64,000 nucleotides of DNA. Origin: Temnopleurus reevesii. Its lineage: Eukaryota > Echinodermata > Echinoidea > Temnopleuroida > Temnopleuridae. Below are positions 29,901 to 44,900 of this stretch, piece by piece. Position numbers and translations under genes: made by a program. The stretch spans positions 1 to 64,000 of the forward strand of contig BQKZ01003075.1 in the NCBI GenBank assembly GCA_036244855.1, given 5' to 3'. Every line of letters begins with the position of its first letter. Position 1 is the first letter of the stretch. The notes under the pieces are model-generated. The model was not told the DNA's origin. It made no database searches and saw only the letters and a program-made list of their open reading frames with translations.

Positions 29901-32900
29901 GTGTAATCTCATTAAAATTAATAGGCGCAGTGCTCTCAAATAATCAAAGCTTGAGTAGTATAAAGAGAAAAACACAAAAAAAAAATATGGACAGAAAATT
30001 TGCTACAAATAAAAGATTGTACTCATTACCAGAATTGCCAAATAAATGACACTATTAATAAATCATCTAATCACCTGCTTCAAGCGACGTGATAATGTCG
30101 CCCTCTCTGTTCATCCATCTTGGCTCGCCATAAGGATTCTCACGTGATACCTCACATAGATAAGATTGATTTTGACCAACGAGTGGGATCTGACCGGTCG
30201 GCTCACTAACCAAGATGAAAGTGTTATCTGCGCGAAAGAAAAATACATTTGAAGATACAATTACTGATTTATTGAAAAATCTCCTTAAATAAATCATACC
30301 ACATTATCGTTATCATTTTTTAGAAAATGGAAGCATGTATTGTCTATGACTGGCTTTAAACAACAAAGAAATTAGTTTCAATCCACCATATCTCATTATT
30401 GTTATCATAATTAAAAGTATGGGAGGATGATGTTGAATATGAGAACACAGATAAGACCAGTTCTGACCAACAAGTGGGATGTGACCATTGGCTCACTGAC
30501 AAAGATGAAAGTATTATCTGCAGAAATGAATCATACATCACTATACTAATTGAAAAAATGAAAATGTGATATTGAAAATAAGAACAAGGGAAAGATTGGT
30601 TTTAAACAAGTGGATCTGACCATTTAACTACATACATCATACATCATTATCAATATCATTATTGTTAAAATAGAAATATGTTATTGAGAAATAGATACAT
30701 GGACAAGACTGATTCTGGCCGACATGAGGAATCTGACCGGTTGGCTCACTGACCAGGATGGAAGTGTTATCTGAGGAAACAAAACATAATCATTTTTATT
30801 ATCACTTCCCAGCAATATTATACTGCATACAGATGAGTCCTATAGGATACTCACATCTACAGTACATTCTCCTTGCAGATATTCTGGACAGCAATCAGAG
30901 CCTTAATTTTGGAACTGCACTCAAGCCAGTTTTTGTCAATATATAAATTGGCCAAAGATTGCTTACAAACCGAATCAAAATGCGGGCCATATTTTTCTGT
31001 CACAGATGGATATTCGTGCATCTATACCTATATATAAGCCAGCCTTAATGTAGGAATACACAAACAAAGTGTAGCTTACCAGGAATGTTACACTGGATTC
31101 CGATGAGTCCTATAGGACACACACATCTACCATCAATACATTCTCCTTGCAGGCATTCTGGGCTGCAATCAGGGGCTGCAAGAAAGCAATTAACAACACA
31201 ATTATAGATATCATTTGAACTCATAACAGTAGAGTTGGATGGACACAAGGGAAACCCCGCAAATAACACAGATTAAATTGTGCATTAATTCTCTAGCACT
31301 ACTTTTTCTATATGATTGTTAGTTTGACAGTTTAATGCATTGGCTGAAGCCATTTGAGTGCTCTTCTCTAAATAACCAAAAATATGATGACTGCAAGTCA
31401 TTTCTCGAGTTCATGACCATTAATATTTGACATTTCATTGCTTTGCAAAAAGTTTAATTATTAACACTAGATTACTATCGAACATATAGCTGTGGACGCA
31501 AAAAAGTTTAGATGATCCAATAGACAATAAATTTCTTCTCAAGCACAATCATGCTGTAGTTGAAATTTCAATCTCATAATTACCATATTTTATGCAAAGC
31601 ATCAAAATATTCATAGCATGTAATACTTGAATATGAAATAAAATTTTGATGTAGATATTAAATGATTGAAACATTATAGAAGCAAATAGAAAATGCATAT
31701 TTAAACACGAGATATGTAAAATATGCTGAATATTTCATAATTGTATTACAATTATTTAGACGATTCCCTCACCTTCAAATGTGATGTTATGACTAGACAT
31801 GAATGGACCAACCCTGCAAGCATACCGGCCAGAGTCAACAGCTTCACTGAACTCAAAATGAAGCTGAGTGGCATACGAAGATATCTCTTGGGTGTAGACT
31901 CTGTTGCTGCTGCCTGTAATGTGAATACACACTTAAAATATTATCACAAATAAAAAAATTCATAAAAAAAATTGTCGATACATATATGTCATACATTGAA
32001 ATGAGAGTGCACTAAGTCTGTATGAAGAATAAACTACAAAAGAGGCGTACTCTATATTTGGTTATAACTGCAAAGATTTAGACTTTTTTATTCTAAATGA
32101 TTTGAATCATTGTCGATGTATTTATTGTTTGATTTTATATAGTGTAATATGTTTACTATCTAATATTGAGAAGATATTTAGTACAGCTTTTTGATGATTA
32201 AGATTTTGATTTCTATCTTCATGCATGTTCGTAAGGGCTGACGTCTCTATATCATATTAAAAGCCAATATTTTCATGTACATAAATTTTAGTCAATTCAC
32301 AAAATTTCAGACATATTTACATATTAGCAGGTTGTTGTTTTTACTTTTTAAAGGTTCATCAAACATATGTCTACAGGTATTATAATTGAGTGAAAACTTA
32401 AGTGAATTGATGGTTATAAACTTTGCAAAGTTAAAAAAAACATCACAAATTTCAGGTAGAACAGTAATGTATTCAATTTTTTTTTCTTTTTTTTTCATTT
32501 TACAATTTAGTGTTTAAAAAGTGGATTTTGCACCATACAAATTGTATATATCATATATAATGTACCTTGACCAAAGGGGAGGACTTCTTGACCAGTAGAG
32601 TCCAGCCATTGAGGTGGCTCATACAAGCTGCTTTCTGGAACCTCACAGAGGAATGTTGCATTTCCTCCAATCACTGGCCTTTGACCTTGAGGTTCGCTTA
32701 TCACGATGAAGTCATCAGCTGGAAAAGATCAGATATATGATTTGATTGGGAGATAGCATAGGATATAACTATAAAGTTCAAAACTTTATCAATCATTCAA
32801 ATGCTTCCAAAGTTTACATCACGGTCAAGAACAAGAATAGAGATCAAAACCATATCACATCTATGCAAATTGAGTCAGAAGAAGACTTTCTCGTCATATA

Positions 32901-35900
32901 GAAGTTGAACAAATCACTTTCGCGTTGGATGTATAAGCCTCTGTATTTGAACAATTTGACAGCCTTTGTCCACATCAATTCACATAGGTGTGAGGGGGCT
33001 TCAAGCATTCATACAAAATACTTGAATAGCATAATATTTAGCATCAGGGATGCCCTTCCTATCCTCCATTCTCAACACAATGCTTCTGAAAGTCAGTACT
33101 CCATTATAAAGAGAATAAAACACAAGATAAACTATCTAAGTGATGTACATCCTAGCGACTTAAATTATTCTCCATTTTCCCATGTATTCCTCCTTTTTCA
33201 TATACTCTAAAGCTACACAAAGGTCATAGGGCACAGGATAGCTTACCTTGTAAAAGGAAAATGTTAAAAGTAGATGCTACACAAAGACATTTTAAAAGAG
33301 ATAACTCACCCTGTCTAGAGCATGTATGACCATTGAAGCCTTCATGACACTGGCATTCTAAGTTGTTAAGGGTTCCTCCATTTACAAAACGAATAAAAAA
33401 TTTCTCACATTACATAAGGAGTACACAGCAAAGGATAGTTTCCATCAAAAAGGCAGTGTTTATAGTCAAATGTCTAAAGAGAGTATGAAAAGAGATAACT
33501 CACCCTGTCTAGAGCATGTAGGACCATCGAAGCCTTCACGACACTGGCATTCTTCACCATTGCCAGTGCTTCCATTTACAAAAGCATTGAAAAATATCTC
33601 ACACTACCCAAGAAGTATACAGTGTAGGATGGCTTCCATCATAAAAGATAAGGGTTATAATTAAATGGTATATAAAGAGAGTATGAAAAGAGATAACTCA
33701 CCCTGCCTAGAGCAAGTAGGACCATTGAAGCCTTCACGACACTGGCATTCTCCATTGTTACAAGTACCTCCATTAGCACAAGGTGGGTTACATTCCAATT
33801 CTACAGGAAGACGGATATGATGAAATGAAGTCATACATCTTGATTACTTAATCATGGATATCTATTCATATGCTATTTATTTTTAGATGAAGAATATCAG
33901 AATTTGATTCACTCATTTAAAAAAAATATTGAAAAACATTAAAACAAATACAAATAGAAAGAAACCAGCAGGCAAATACCAAAAATATTAATGAAAGGTC
34001 ATTACCCCTAAAAAGCAATAGCTTGTGGCTTGGGGGTCCTTGAAGTACATAAAAATAAGTAAGCATGACTATGGCCTTATGCATACAACAAACACATGAC
34101 TCCTACGTCACAATGGCGGATGTGGACAAAGGAATTTTTCTCTTCTTTTATTTTCAATATTTCTTTTTTGTTTAACATTCATCATTTAAACTGTTGGTTT
34201 GTATGTTATGTTGCTCATACAGTTTTTGTGATTTGTGCCATTTACTTTAAAATTATATGGTCTCTAGTATAATAATTCCAACTACTGTTTGAATCTAGCT
34301 ATTATAGATGTACCAAAATCTATATGACTAACCAGCAAAGTTCACATTGATATACTTGACATCAGGTCCTCCTGTGCAGTAATAGACACCTAGATCTGTC
34401 TCTGAAAGATCTCGAATGACTAGCTCTGAACTCATGTTGCTCAGGACATTCACGTATACATCACTCACATCTGTGAAACGAATCAAGGCAGGAAGGGTAA
34501 AAGTTTTCAAAAATATTTTCATTTGTTAAACATTGAGGAGTATTTCTTTAATATTTATCTGGCAAAGCAGAAAGAGTAAAAATTGTCACTTTAAATACAT
34601 TCTCTCAAAAAATTAAAATGCATCCATTTTCTCAAATATGAATGTGGATTTTACTAAACACTTTGCTCTCATATCCAGATTTCTTAATTCATGTGAATAA
34701 TTTTCTTCACAAAATAGCCTGATATAACATTATTGAACCATAGGACGATTTTTCAAAATCCAAAGGGCCTCCAGCCAATGAATTATATTATTCTGTATTC
34801 AATGTTACCAATTATGTTTTGTAATTCAGGATGAAAAGAATGTAACATTCCGTTGCATTGAGAGAATTCAAACTAACCAAACGACTTTGCAAACATTATA
34901 AATACCACCAAAAAAAAAATAGGAAAGGAAATAATAAGGCTTGAATGAGGATGCCTGAATCAATTGGTGATTCACACAAAAAAAAATTTAAAAAGCCAAA
35001 TATGATTTCTGTATTTCTACCCCCGAGCTGAGCTGGGATGAGCTGTCCATTGCGGAACCACTGGGGGCGCTGTACAAAGTGATCTCCCTCCTGGACTTCA
35101 CAAAGATACCTGACCTCTGTCCCTTGAGTTGGATGTTGTCCAGCATCAGGAGTGATGGTGATGTATCCATTGGCTACAAAGATGAGACGTAAAGTTAAAA
35201 GTAATGTTCCAAAAATATGTCAATATATTTTTAGTAATGCTACATAAAACACGGTTTTATTTGTGAGATTGGACCCAAATTATAATCTTTGAAAAAGGTT
35301 GACATATTATTCTTCAATGAACACAATTCTTGTAAAACTTAACTTAAAAGCATCAGTAATTCTTCATAATCTCATATATTTTCTAAAAACCTGAAGATCA
35401 ATGTATTATTCAGTCAGACAGTCAGATTAATTTTGAACAGGTCTACCGTGAGAATTTAAATAATCTCTTATTTATTTATAACTAGTGTGAACACTTACAC
35501 TTCTTACATTCTAATCATCACGATGGGTGTGAACATTGCTATTACTCACCAGGAACTTTGCATTCAGTGCCAAGCCAGTCTGAAGTACAAAGACAGGCCC
35601 CGTTAACACACTGCCCATCATTGCGACACACCGGAATACAGTTGGGTGCTGTCAAATTGGCAAAATGGAAGAGAAAAATATACAGGTGTACACGATTTAA
35701 TTCTCGCATTCTCAGAACAGAAGTGTCATGCCTTCTTACTCTTACTTTCATCATGTTTCATTAAAAAGAACGTATCTAACTTCCCCATTCTGCAAGCATT
35801 TTAATTAAGTTAAAATAAAAATTCTTCATGCACACCTCTAACTTTTAAGCAAATTAATCCACAATAAAGTGCACTCATTCCACTGGGTACCTTGCAAGAA

Positions 35901-38900
35901 TTCATACTTTGAAACACATGAGCACTTAAAAGGCTGCTCTGATAAAGCTAGAGTAATGATGCTGCAACTCTAGAAAGCATAGAGTTTGAAGCAAGAGAAA
36001 AGCTGATGCATAGAGGTTGCTTATTATCAATTTTACCTTCTCCTGCTACCAGTACCATTGTTGAGGTCCTGAATGGTCCAACTGTGCATGTATACTCTCC
36101 TGAGTCAAAGGCTTGCGCATTGTAGAGGATCAGTTCTGTCATTAGATGGCTATGGTCATATGTTCCAATGGGTTCATCCAGAGTACCTTTAGATAAAAAA
36201 ATGGATCAATGATAGATCTTAACCTATTGACTACTGGAAGTAGGTAGTACCTGCACAAAGTCTCGGGGCATTGACTAATTTAGTTGTCAATGTGTTAAAC
36301 TGACGTACTGATATTCTTAGAATGTTATTATAACATTCATAACATCTTCTATAAGCAAAGCTGAATAATAATCTCTTTTCTGAGCAAATATATGCTTTCT
36401 TGATTGACTGTCATTCGATATAACAATGCTGGAAATGTGCCTAAACTGTGCCTAAACAGTACTTGAGAATGGTTTCAACATCTGCAATTATCAAATTCTT
36501 TGCGGAACATATAGCCTTCGTGAAAAGTAAGGCGGGTGTTGCTACAATTCTTTTAAGTTTGTTTTTATTGTAAGTTGCATTTGATCAAAATTCGCCAATT
36601 TAATCCATTCTTCAATGCAGGTATCGTTGAAAACGTAGACCATGCGTAAATGAAAATTAGTGTTTCAATTAGCAACTGATTTGCTGTTGATCTATGATCA
36701 ATTGCAACTTTGTAGCAACACCCCCTAACGCTCTAGAGCAGTTCCCAGTAAATCTTGTGATATAATGTTATATTCATTTTAACTGTTGTAAATACCATTT
36801 GATTACTCTAATATTATACATAATTTTCAATTTTGCTACCTGATCAAGGGTCCTACATGTTACAAGTTTTAAACTTTTTAGTAGTCACCCTTTTTCTATT
36901 GTCATCAAAATGTAAACAATTAATTTGAACATGTTTTTACATTGTAAATACCATAATTGTATTTCATTTTTTATGATTGATAATGGAAATAAAGTCGAAC
37001 TGAACTGAACTGAACTGAACTGAAAAAGGGGCAAATTTCATGGGAATTTCAAACCTCACACTGAAAAAGATTGTGCGGTGGAACGATCGTGAAATCAGTT
37101 TGTATCCTCACCTTCAGCAACCTTATCGCCCTGTGTATCTATCCACATAGGACTGCCGTAGCTGTCATCACTGACTTGGCATATGAGACGTAGATCATCA
37201 CCCGCCATCAAGATCACACTCTCTGGTCCATTTATCCTCAGATCAACACCTATATTGGAAGAAGAAAATATCAATTAACTTATAAAAACTAAAGTCCTAG
37301 GTCTGATACTTTGGTTGAAGTCTAACAAGATATATGTCTCGTAGTGAATATGTATACACATACCTTAATAAATCAATGGTCAAAATTCTGAATAAAAAGT
37401 ATATGCCAAAAGATTTTGGAAAAAGACTTATGAAGAACGAAATAGAAAGCAAATAAACGTTAAGGAAATGGGCTTCATCTGGACTCGAAATATTATACAC
37501 CGTCCCACAAACAGTTGCTGTTGTCATTACGTAAGTACTAATTTTCTGTTTGTTTTTATGTTAAAACAAATGATGGATGAAATATGGTGAACATAGACAA
37601 TAGACGGCTATCACAAACCTGGCATTTCACATACATCTTCTCCATACCCTTCAGGGCAGCCGCAAGCACCAGATACACACTGGCCGCCACTGATACACGG
37701 TAAGTCACAGATAAGGACTGAATACAGGACTACCACCTGGGGCACATTCCATAAAACATTTTGCCACAAAAAAAAACTCTGACAACAATTTTGGCATAGT
37801 TTTCCCTGTCTGAAAGTTTATGAGAGAAATGCTTTTTGACAGAGTTTTTTCTGTTTATCTTAATCAATTCCCTATTTTCTGTTTGACCATATGCCAAAAA
37901 TGAATATTGAATGTTCAGTANGCATTGTAGAGGATCAGTTCTGTCATTAGATGGCTATGGTCATATGTTCCAATGGGTTCATCCAGTGTACCTACAGATA
38001 AAAAAAGGATCGTTGATAGATCACAAGAGATTGACTACTGGAACTGGGTAGTCCTGGCACAAAGTCTATGGGAAATACATAATTTAGTAGTCAATAGCTT
38101 AAACTAATGTACCGGTATACTCTGGGAATGTCATCATTTTAGGGCATGGTTGTCTTAAATAACAATAATCATTGATTTAATCTCTTCTAGTGTGCATCAA
38201 CACTCATTACATCTCCTAAAATCTTCTATCAGCAAGCTGAGGAATAGAAAATAAAATTCATCCAATTTTGAAATATAACTTGAGAATGGTTTCAACATCT
38301 ACTAATGTTGAATTCTAATCCCTTCACTATCTTTCTTACTTTTCAAGGTAAATAGAAAATGTATATAATTTAGCAATCGGATGACAACCAAAGAATTTCA
38401 GACCCAAATCTGCAGTAAGGAAAATATGGGGATGATGCTACAAAGTTGCAATTAATTAAAATGAGTAAATGAAATCCATCGTTTCAAGCCCATATCATTG
38501 ACAACATATCATTGACGATCAATTGCAACTTTGTCGCAACACCCCCAAACTCTCTACATCAATACCCAGTAGATTACGTGAAAAGGTGATATATATATGG
38601 GCATTCCAATCTTTACCTTCAGCGACCTTATCTCCCTGTGTATCTATCCACATGGGACTGCCATAGCTGTCATCACTGACTTGGCATATGAGACGTAGAT
38701 CATCCCCAGCCATCAGTATCACACTTTCTGGTCCATTTATCCTCAGATCAACACCTGTATTTGAATAAGAAAAAAGCAAATTAGATAATTCATTCTCATG
38801 CCCATGAGAGTTTGCCTAGATATTATGAAAAATATGTGCTCTAATCAATTGGTTAATAAACTAGCTTTGCCAAATGTAAATGGTAAAAGAGATGCGTATG

Positions 38901-41900
38901 AAAATCATTCAGACAGGAACAAAACTATCAAAATAACACTCTGCCTGCTGATTTATTACTTGAATTAGTCACATATAAAACATTGACGTTTTCCTAGCCG
39001 ATTTCCAACTGTCCTCATGCATTCTAATTTTTAACTCCTCAATTATTCAATTTTTAAAAAAATCATGTTCATGAATGCCCCCTACGCATTTTGTGCAAAA
39101 TTTAATGCTCGATATGGAAATCATCTTAAAAATAGTTTGAAATAAACAAGGAAATATATTTTAGAAAGTTTTTTGTCTTGCTGTTTATCTTCATTAATAA
39201 CCAACTTTCTGTTTTTGTTATAGTCTAATGAAAATTGAAAGTTAAAGTTGAATACAAAGTTGATGACAAACCTGGCATTCCACATGAATCTCCTCCGTAT
39301 CCTTCAGGGCAGCTGCAAGCACCAGATACACACTGACCACCATTGATACAAGGTGGGTCACAGATAAGGACTGAAAACAGGAATACCAGAAGGAAAATTA
39401 CAATTATGTTCGCTACTTGTATAGCACAGAGGGCGCCATTCGGTGATCATGTAGATTGAATGAGACGAAAAATAAATGTGAAAATTAGGGGAGATAAATT
39501 ATAAATTAAAGAGCAGAAGCAGATGTATTGTAGTGTTCTGGATGCAAAATTTAGCACTTTGTGTCCTCTCAGAAAGTCGGTATATAAATTCATGTTTTAT
39601 TCCTTATTATCATGATGAAACAACCAAAAAAAGTATTTAGGTGTCTTACTGTTGAAGATTGTCTACTTTATTGAAGAAGGAGTCCTTTAAAATGTTTAGG
39701 CCTATTGATGATAAAAGAAGAAGTAAACTTGACGAATCAAGGACGCAAATTGTCTCAATTGTAAACACTTTAATGAATACTATCAGAATTTCAATTTCAT
39801 ACCACAATTGATTACATTGTGGATGTTAAGAAACTTCCTAAAATGTGTAGACTATTACTTCACATTAATACTACATGTAGCTGTGAATTATAATACTTTC
39901 TACATTTACTAAGAATGACTTCAATAATATCAATTGCCTCCATTTAAGCGGGACGATCTATACTAGGTCTTGGCAGCTCAGCTGACCTGGTAGGTACAAT
40001 GTTGGTAGGTCCATTTAAACACTGGGGGCTGCAATGAATATTTAGCAATGCTATGGATTGAAGAGATTATTATTTCTTACTTCGTTGAAGACAAGCAGGT
40101 CCTGTGAAGCCGTCAGCACAGTAGCAGTTACCCATCACACAAGTACCACCATTCAAACACTGCGGAATACAAGCTACCTCTGCAAGAATAATAATTGAAA
40201 AAAGGAATATAATTGTGAAATACCAATGACATGGACAAGTTTATTTGATACAAAAATCTAATACTTTCCTTCCAGATGGCAAATGATCTGGCAATTAACT
40301 ACAAATCTTTTGTCTCAACATGACCAAAGCCCCAGTACAGTTAATTTATAAACGACAATTTCCTGTTGCTTTGCATTTTGTATAAATTTCTTCGTATATA
40401 ATTGGTGGTACAAGACAAATGTTTCCTATATGAAGTTCAATGCTTTTATACCGATCATGTAATGTATGGTACCAATTTTAATCTTGGGCAAATGGATCCG
40501 ATGTGCCATTTAAAAACAAATTATTTCAATTGCTTGCTTTGTGTATTTTTACAGTTTACGATGATACTGTTCACTCAGACGTTCCACAACAAGGACATAC
40601 CAACTCTCACACTTGAATACAAAGATAACAGCACAACCCTGTTGAAATAGAACGTAAATAATAAATACGTTGAAAGAATGATACAATGACGAGATAACAG
40701 TAATATAGTGTACATATCATATTACAATCCTATCAAGGTGTGACAAGTCTTGTATTATATATACTTACCATCTACCATGATATTGAATAGTCTTCTAAGA
40801 GGTCCTACAGCGCAGATATACTGCCCTTCATCCTCTAGCTGTATGTCCATAATGAAGAGACGTGTAGCATAAGGTGTCAGCTGTTCTGTCTTCATGTGAT
40901 TGTTTCCACCTTGCCATAAAAAGATAATAACAATATTGAATTAGATGACAGATCTAAACTTATATGTGCTGGGCACAAAGGTCCATGTTAGAAAATGTTA
41001 AAAACCAAAGTGCTAAATATATTGGGGGAAATATTGTCACAGTGGTTGGAATATGAACAAAAACAACCGCCATTGTTTGGTACACACCCCTTTTAACAAT
41101 ACAGAGGTACAATAAATTTTGCAATACGTTAATTTCCTATTCACTTACGATTGATACCAATCCTACAATTAATTAGATTATGTTATGGGCAGCCCCATAA
41201 CATAAGGTTTGTGAACAACAGCAAATGTAAATGGTCAATTGTGTTTCTTATTTCTTGCATTGCATTTTCCATTTCTGACAAATGCCGAAGAAATAATAAA
41301 TCTATCAAGATCTTCTTTACATTCATATTTTGTTTGACAAACTGACCAGGTACAAGTTCAAATTGATCTTTCTAACTAGCAATTAATCGTAAACCTTTAT
41401 TTTATGTGATGCAGATCTATAAGTCTAATGTGCAGAGTGCTGAATAACACAACGAGCTGCTATTCAAACCTTCCTGTTTTTAGAACATGGCACATGTCAT
41501 CTTGAGCACCATCTTCTGGCTGTGATGAAGCCATCATAAGATTTTAAACCTACCTAGTCCCATAGGTTGTATCAACTGTCTTTCTGGGATAATCTAGATT
41601 GATGACCCATAGGCATTATCTTTGGTACTTCACAGATGTAGCTCATATCAGTACAGATGATTTGCCTGGGTACCGGTATATGCTATTCTTAGCCCCTTCT
41701 CAGGGCTGTGATAGAGTCACCATAATACTTTCTGACAAGCGCAGTAGAGAATACCCATATAGTGACTGCGCTCTACAAATTATGTAATTATTATGACTAT
41801 TATAATATTTATAACCTACCTAGTCCCATAGGTTGGATTTGGTGTCCTTATGGATTAATCCAGATTGGTGATCCATAGGCATTATCTTTGGTACTTCACA

Positions 41901-44900
41901 GATGTAGCTCACATCAGCACCGATGATTTCCAGGTTATATGTTATTCTTAGCCCCTTCTCAGGGCAGAGCTGGAGCCATTATAATACAATCTAACAAGCG
42001 CAGTTGACTATATCCATGCAGTAACTGCTCTAAATAAATTATCTAATTATCATTACTATTATGAAATTTATAACCTACCAAGTCCCATAGGTTGGATCTG
42101 CTGTCCTTCTGGATTAATCCAAATTGGTGAGCCATAGGGATTATCCTGGGGAACTTCACAGATGTAGCTCACATCGGCACCAAGGATTGGATTATCCTGA
42201 TCTGGGATCCTTACACGGACAATCGCTTCATCTAGGATGAAAAAAAAATCATTAATCCCTTTGGATCATAATGTGAATATGATCAAATAAGATTGGATTA
42301 TCCTAATCTCGGATCCAGATAGGGCCTACTGCTTTATCTATGATTAAAGATATTGAACTGTAAAATAAAGGTAAGATAATTTTGTCAAGATAAATAATCC
42401 ATTAGATTTAACATAGGCATACATTCAAATAAAAAAGGATTTGCCAGAATGGAAACCAGATAAGAATTTGTTTGAAATTATTAATAATTAAAAAAAAACA
42501 GGCCTGTGAAGGATAGGTCTAAACTGCAATATATTTCCCAGAAAATTTTTAACAAAGGTAGGTTTACACTGACAATCAATTATCAAACATCAATAGATTT
42601 TATACATGGTCCTCCCCAGTTCAAGCATGTGCAAAGGGTTAACGTTTTCATTAGAAAATGAACTCACCTGTTCTATTACATTGAGGACCAGTGAACCCAT
42701 AGCGACAGTCACACACTCCATCAACACAGTCTGCTCCATTCAAACATGGCCGCAAACATCTCCTCATTAACGCTAGACAGAAAGCAAATAAAATACTCCA
42801 AACTTCGAGAAAGACATATCCAAATTACAGCAATAACAAATAAATGGAAATAACACAGTGTTCTTTCAATTTCTTTCCAAACGTAAGGATAACCATCGCA
42901 TTTTAAAAAATAATAAAAGCACCTGCTTAAAGCGCAACAATGGGTTAGATAGTCCTGGGTTCAAAACCCTGGTGTGTCATCTGAAAGATTTATATAAATG
43001 GGAGCTTTGATCTGCCTGCTTGTGCAAGAAGGTGTGATTTGTAATACATGAAAAAATGGATGACCAACTTTAATACTGATTGAATCAAAAGCAGAACATA
43101 AATTTATCAAAGAAATATCATTTCAAACTTCTTGCATGCACAGTGGTCCAGTGACAGTAACAGGCAGACAAATTGCTGATAGATTCACTCTATTATCATG
43201 CTTAAGAAGATACAGTTTTTAAACACTTTAGCGAATTGTCCGCATATCAGTCTCTGGAAAGAGTAGCGGACAGACACACTTCTAGTGAAATCACTCAAAA
43301 AGGCAATTTGCATAATGAAAGGAAATAGGGAACATGGTTCTCTAGAAGTAATATTAAAATAGCTTTACCTAATTGTCCGCACATTGGTCCAGTAAATGGA
43401 AGCGGACACACACACTGTTGGTCAATGCATTCGCCTCCATTCAGACACGGTGGTTCGCACTCCTCAACTGGAAAAAGAAAAGATATAAAAATACATTGAG
43501 ATAATTGTATCCTTTCACTAAAAAATTACCTAAAAGTTGCAATGGGTAATTTCACAAAGATAGTTGAAATACTGCGGTTTGGAAAGGAAAAATCCATTGT
43601 GTTTCAGGTCAGGTCATTTCTGAAAGTATGTTTAGCAAACTACCAAGTGACAAAATTAATGTTCAGTTTAATTTCCAACATCTGTAACTTCCTTATAATT
43701 TAATGTTTTAAAAAATTGAAGTTTAGGAGATACCATCAATGAATTACAATTACAATAAGTCACATAAATAACATCTGATATAGTCACATTTGGTATTTTT
43801 CATTTACAACGTTCTCCTGTTTCCATTGCAAATTCAATAACTTACAAATTGACCTATGAGAATTAACTCATAAAAACTTATGTAAGCCGTGGTGTAGTAG
43901 TTCTGATTCTCGCCTTTCAACCCGAGGGTCGTAGGTTCAAATTTCACTCAAGGCGTCAATTTCCTTCAGCAAGAAATTTGTATCCGCATTGTGCTGCACT
44001 CAACCCAGGTGAGGTGAATGAGTACAAGTAAGAAGAAATTCCTTGAATACAGTGAGCGCTGAATGGTAGCCATGATATATTCTGGTAATAATGCACAGAG
44101 CACTTAGAAACACTTGGTATTAAGCGTTATATAAATGTTCTGTATTATTATTACTATTATATGTTTTGCAATATTCGACTCACTATTGACAATGATGTTA
44201 ACGGTAGACTGGAAATCTCCTACGACACACTTGTATGTTCCAGCATCTAGCGGTGACACCCCAACAAGATTGAGCACTGATGAGGACTCTGAAGACTGGA
44301 CAGTGTGAAGATGTACATTACCTCCTGAAAAAAAAGAAGCATCAAAATGAAAATGAATGCTTGCAGAATGAATAAAATTCAATACCAAATTTTCAAAATA
44401 AATTATGAACATAAAAAAGATTGGACTAAAACCCCCAAACTTTTTGTTTGCTCTGTTTGCTGCAGAGGGAAAAAAACTTGGGATAAACAAATGTATACAT
44501 TTCTGTGAAATCCTACAGTACTTTTTTTTCAAATTTCTCAGTTTCAATAGCCTCTCCGTTTATAATAATCAATACAAAATTACTGTTATTGAAATCAAAT
44601 TATTTTATTTCACTGTCACATGTCAACACATTTGAATAACATGCTATATCTTCACGTGGACACTGACAGAATCAGAGCTAACATACCAAATGGGTGAAAA
44701 ACATGTAAATGGTGAAAACGTGTCATCTTTATCTTTTGCTAGAGAAGCCAAACAAGACACATGACGACCATTTTTTTCCGCTTTTTCAGTTTGATTCCAG
44801 GTAGAATGTAAAAAACCAGGGTTTTTTTGCTGGTCATGAAATCTGGAAACCCTTGCCCCTCTGAAAAGGCTACATGTAGCAACAGCTCTACTTTTGCCAA

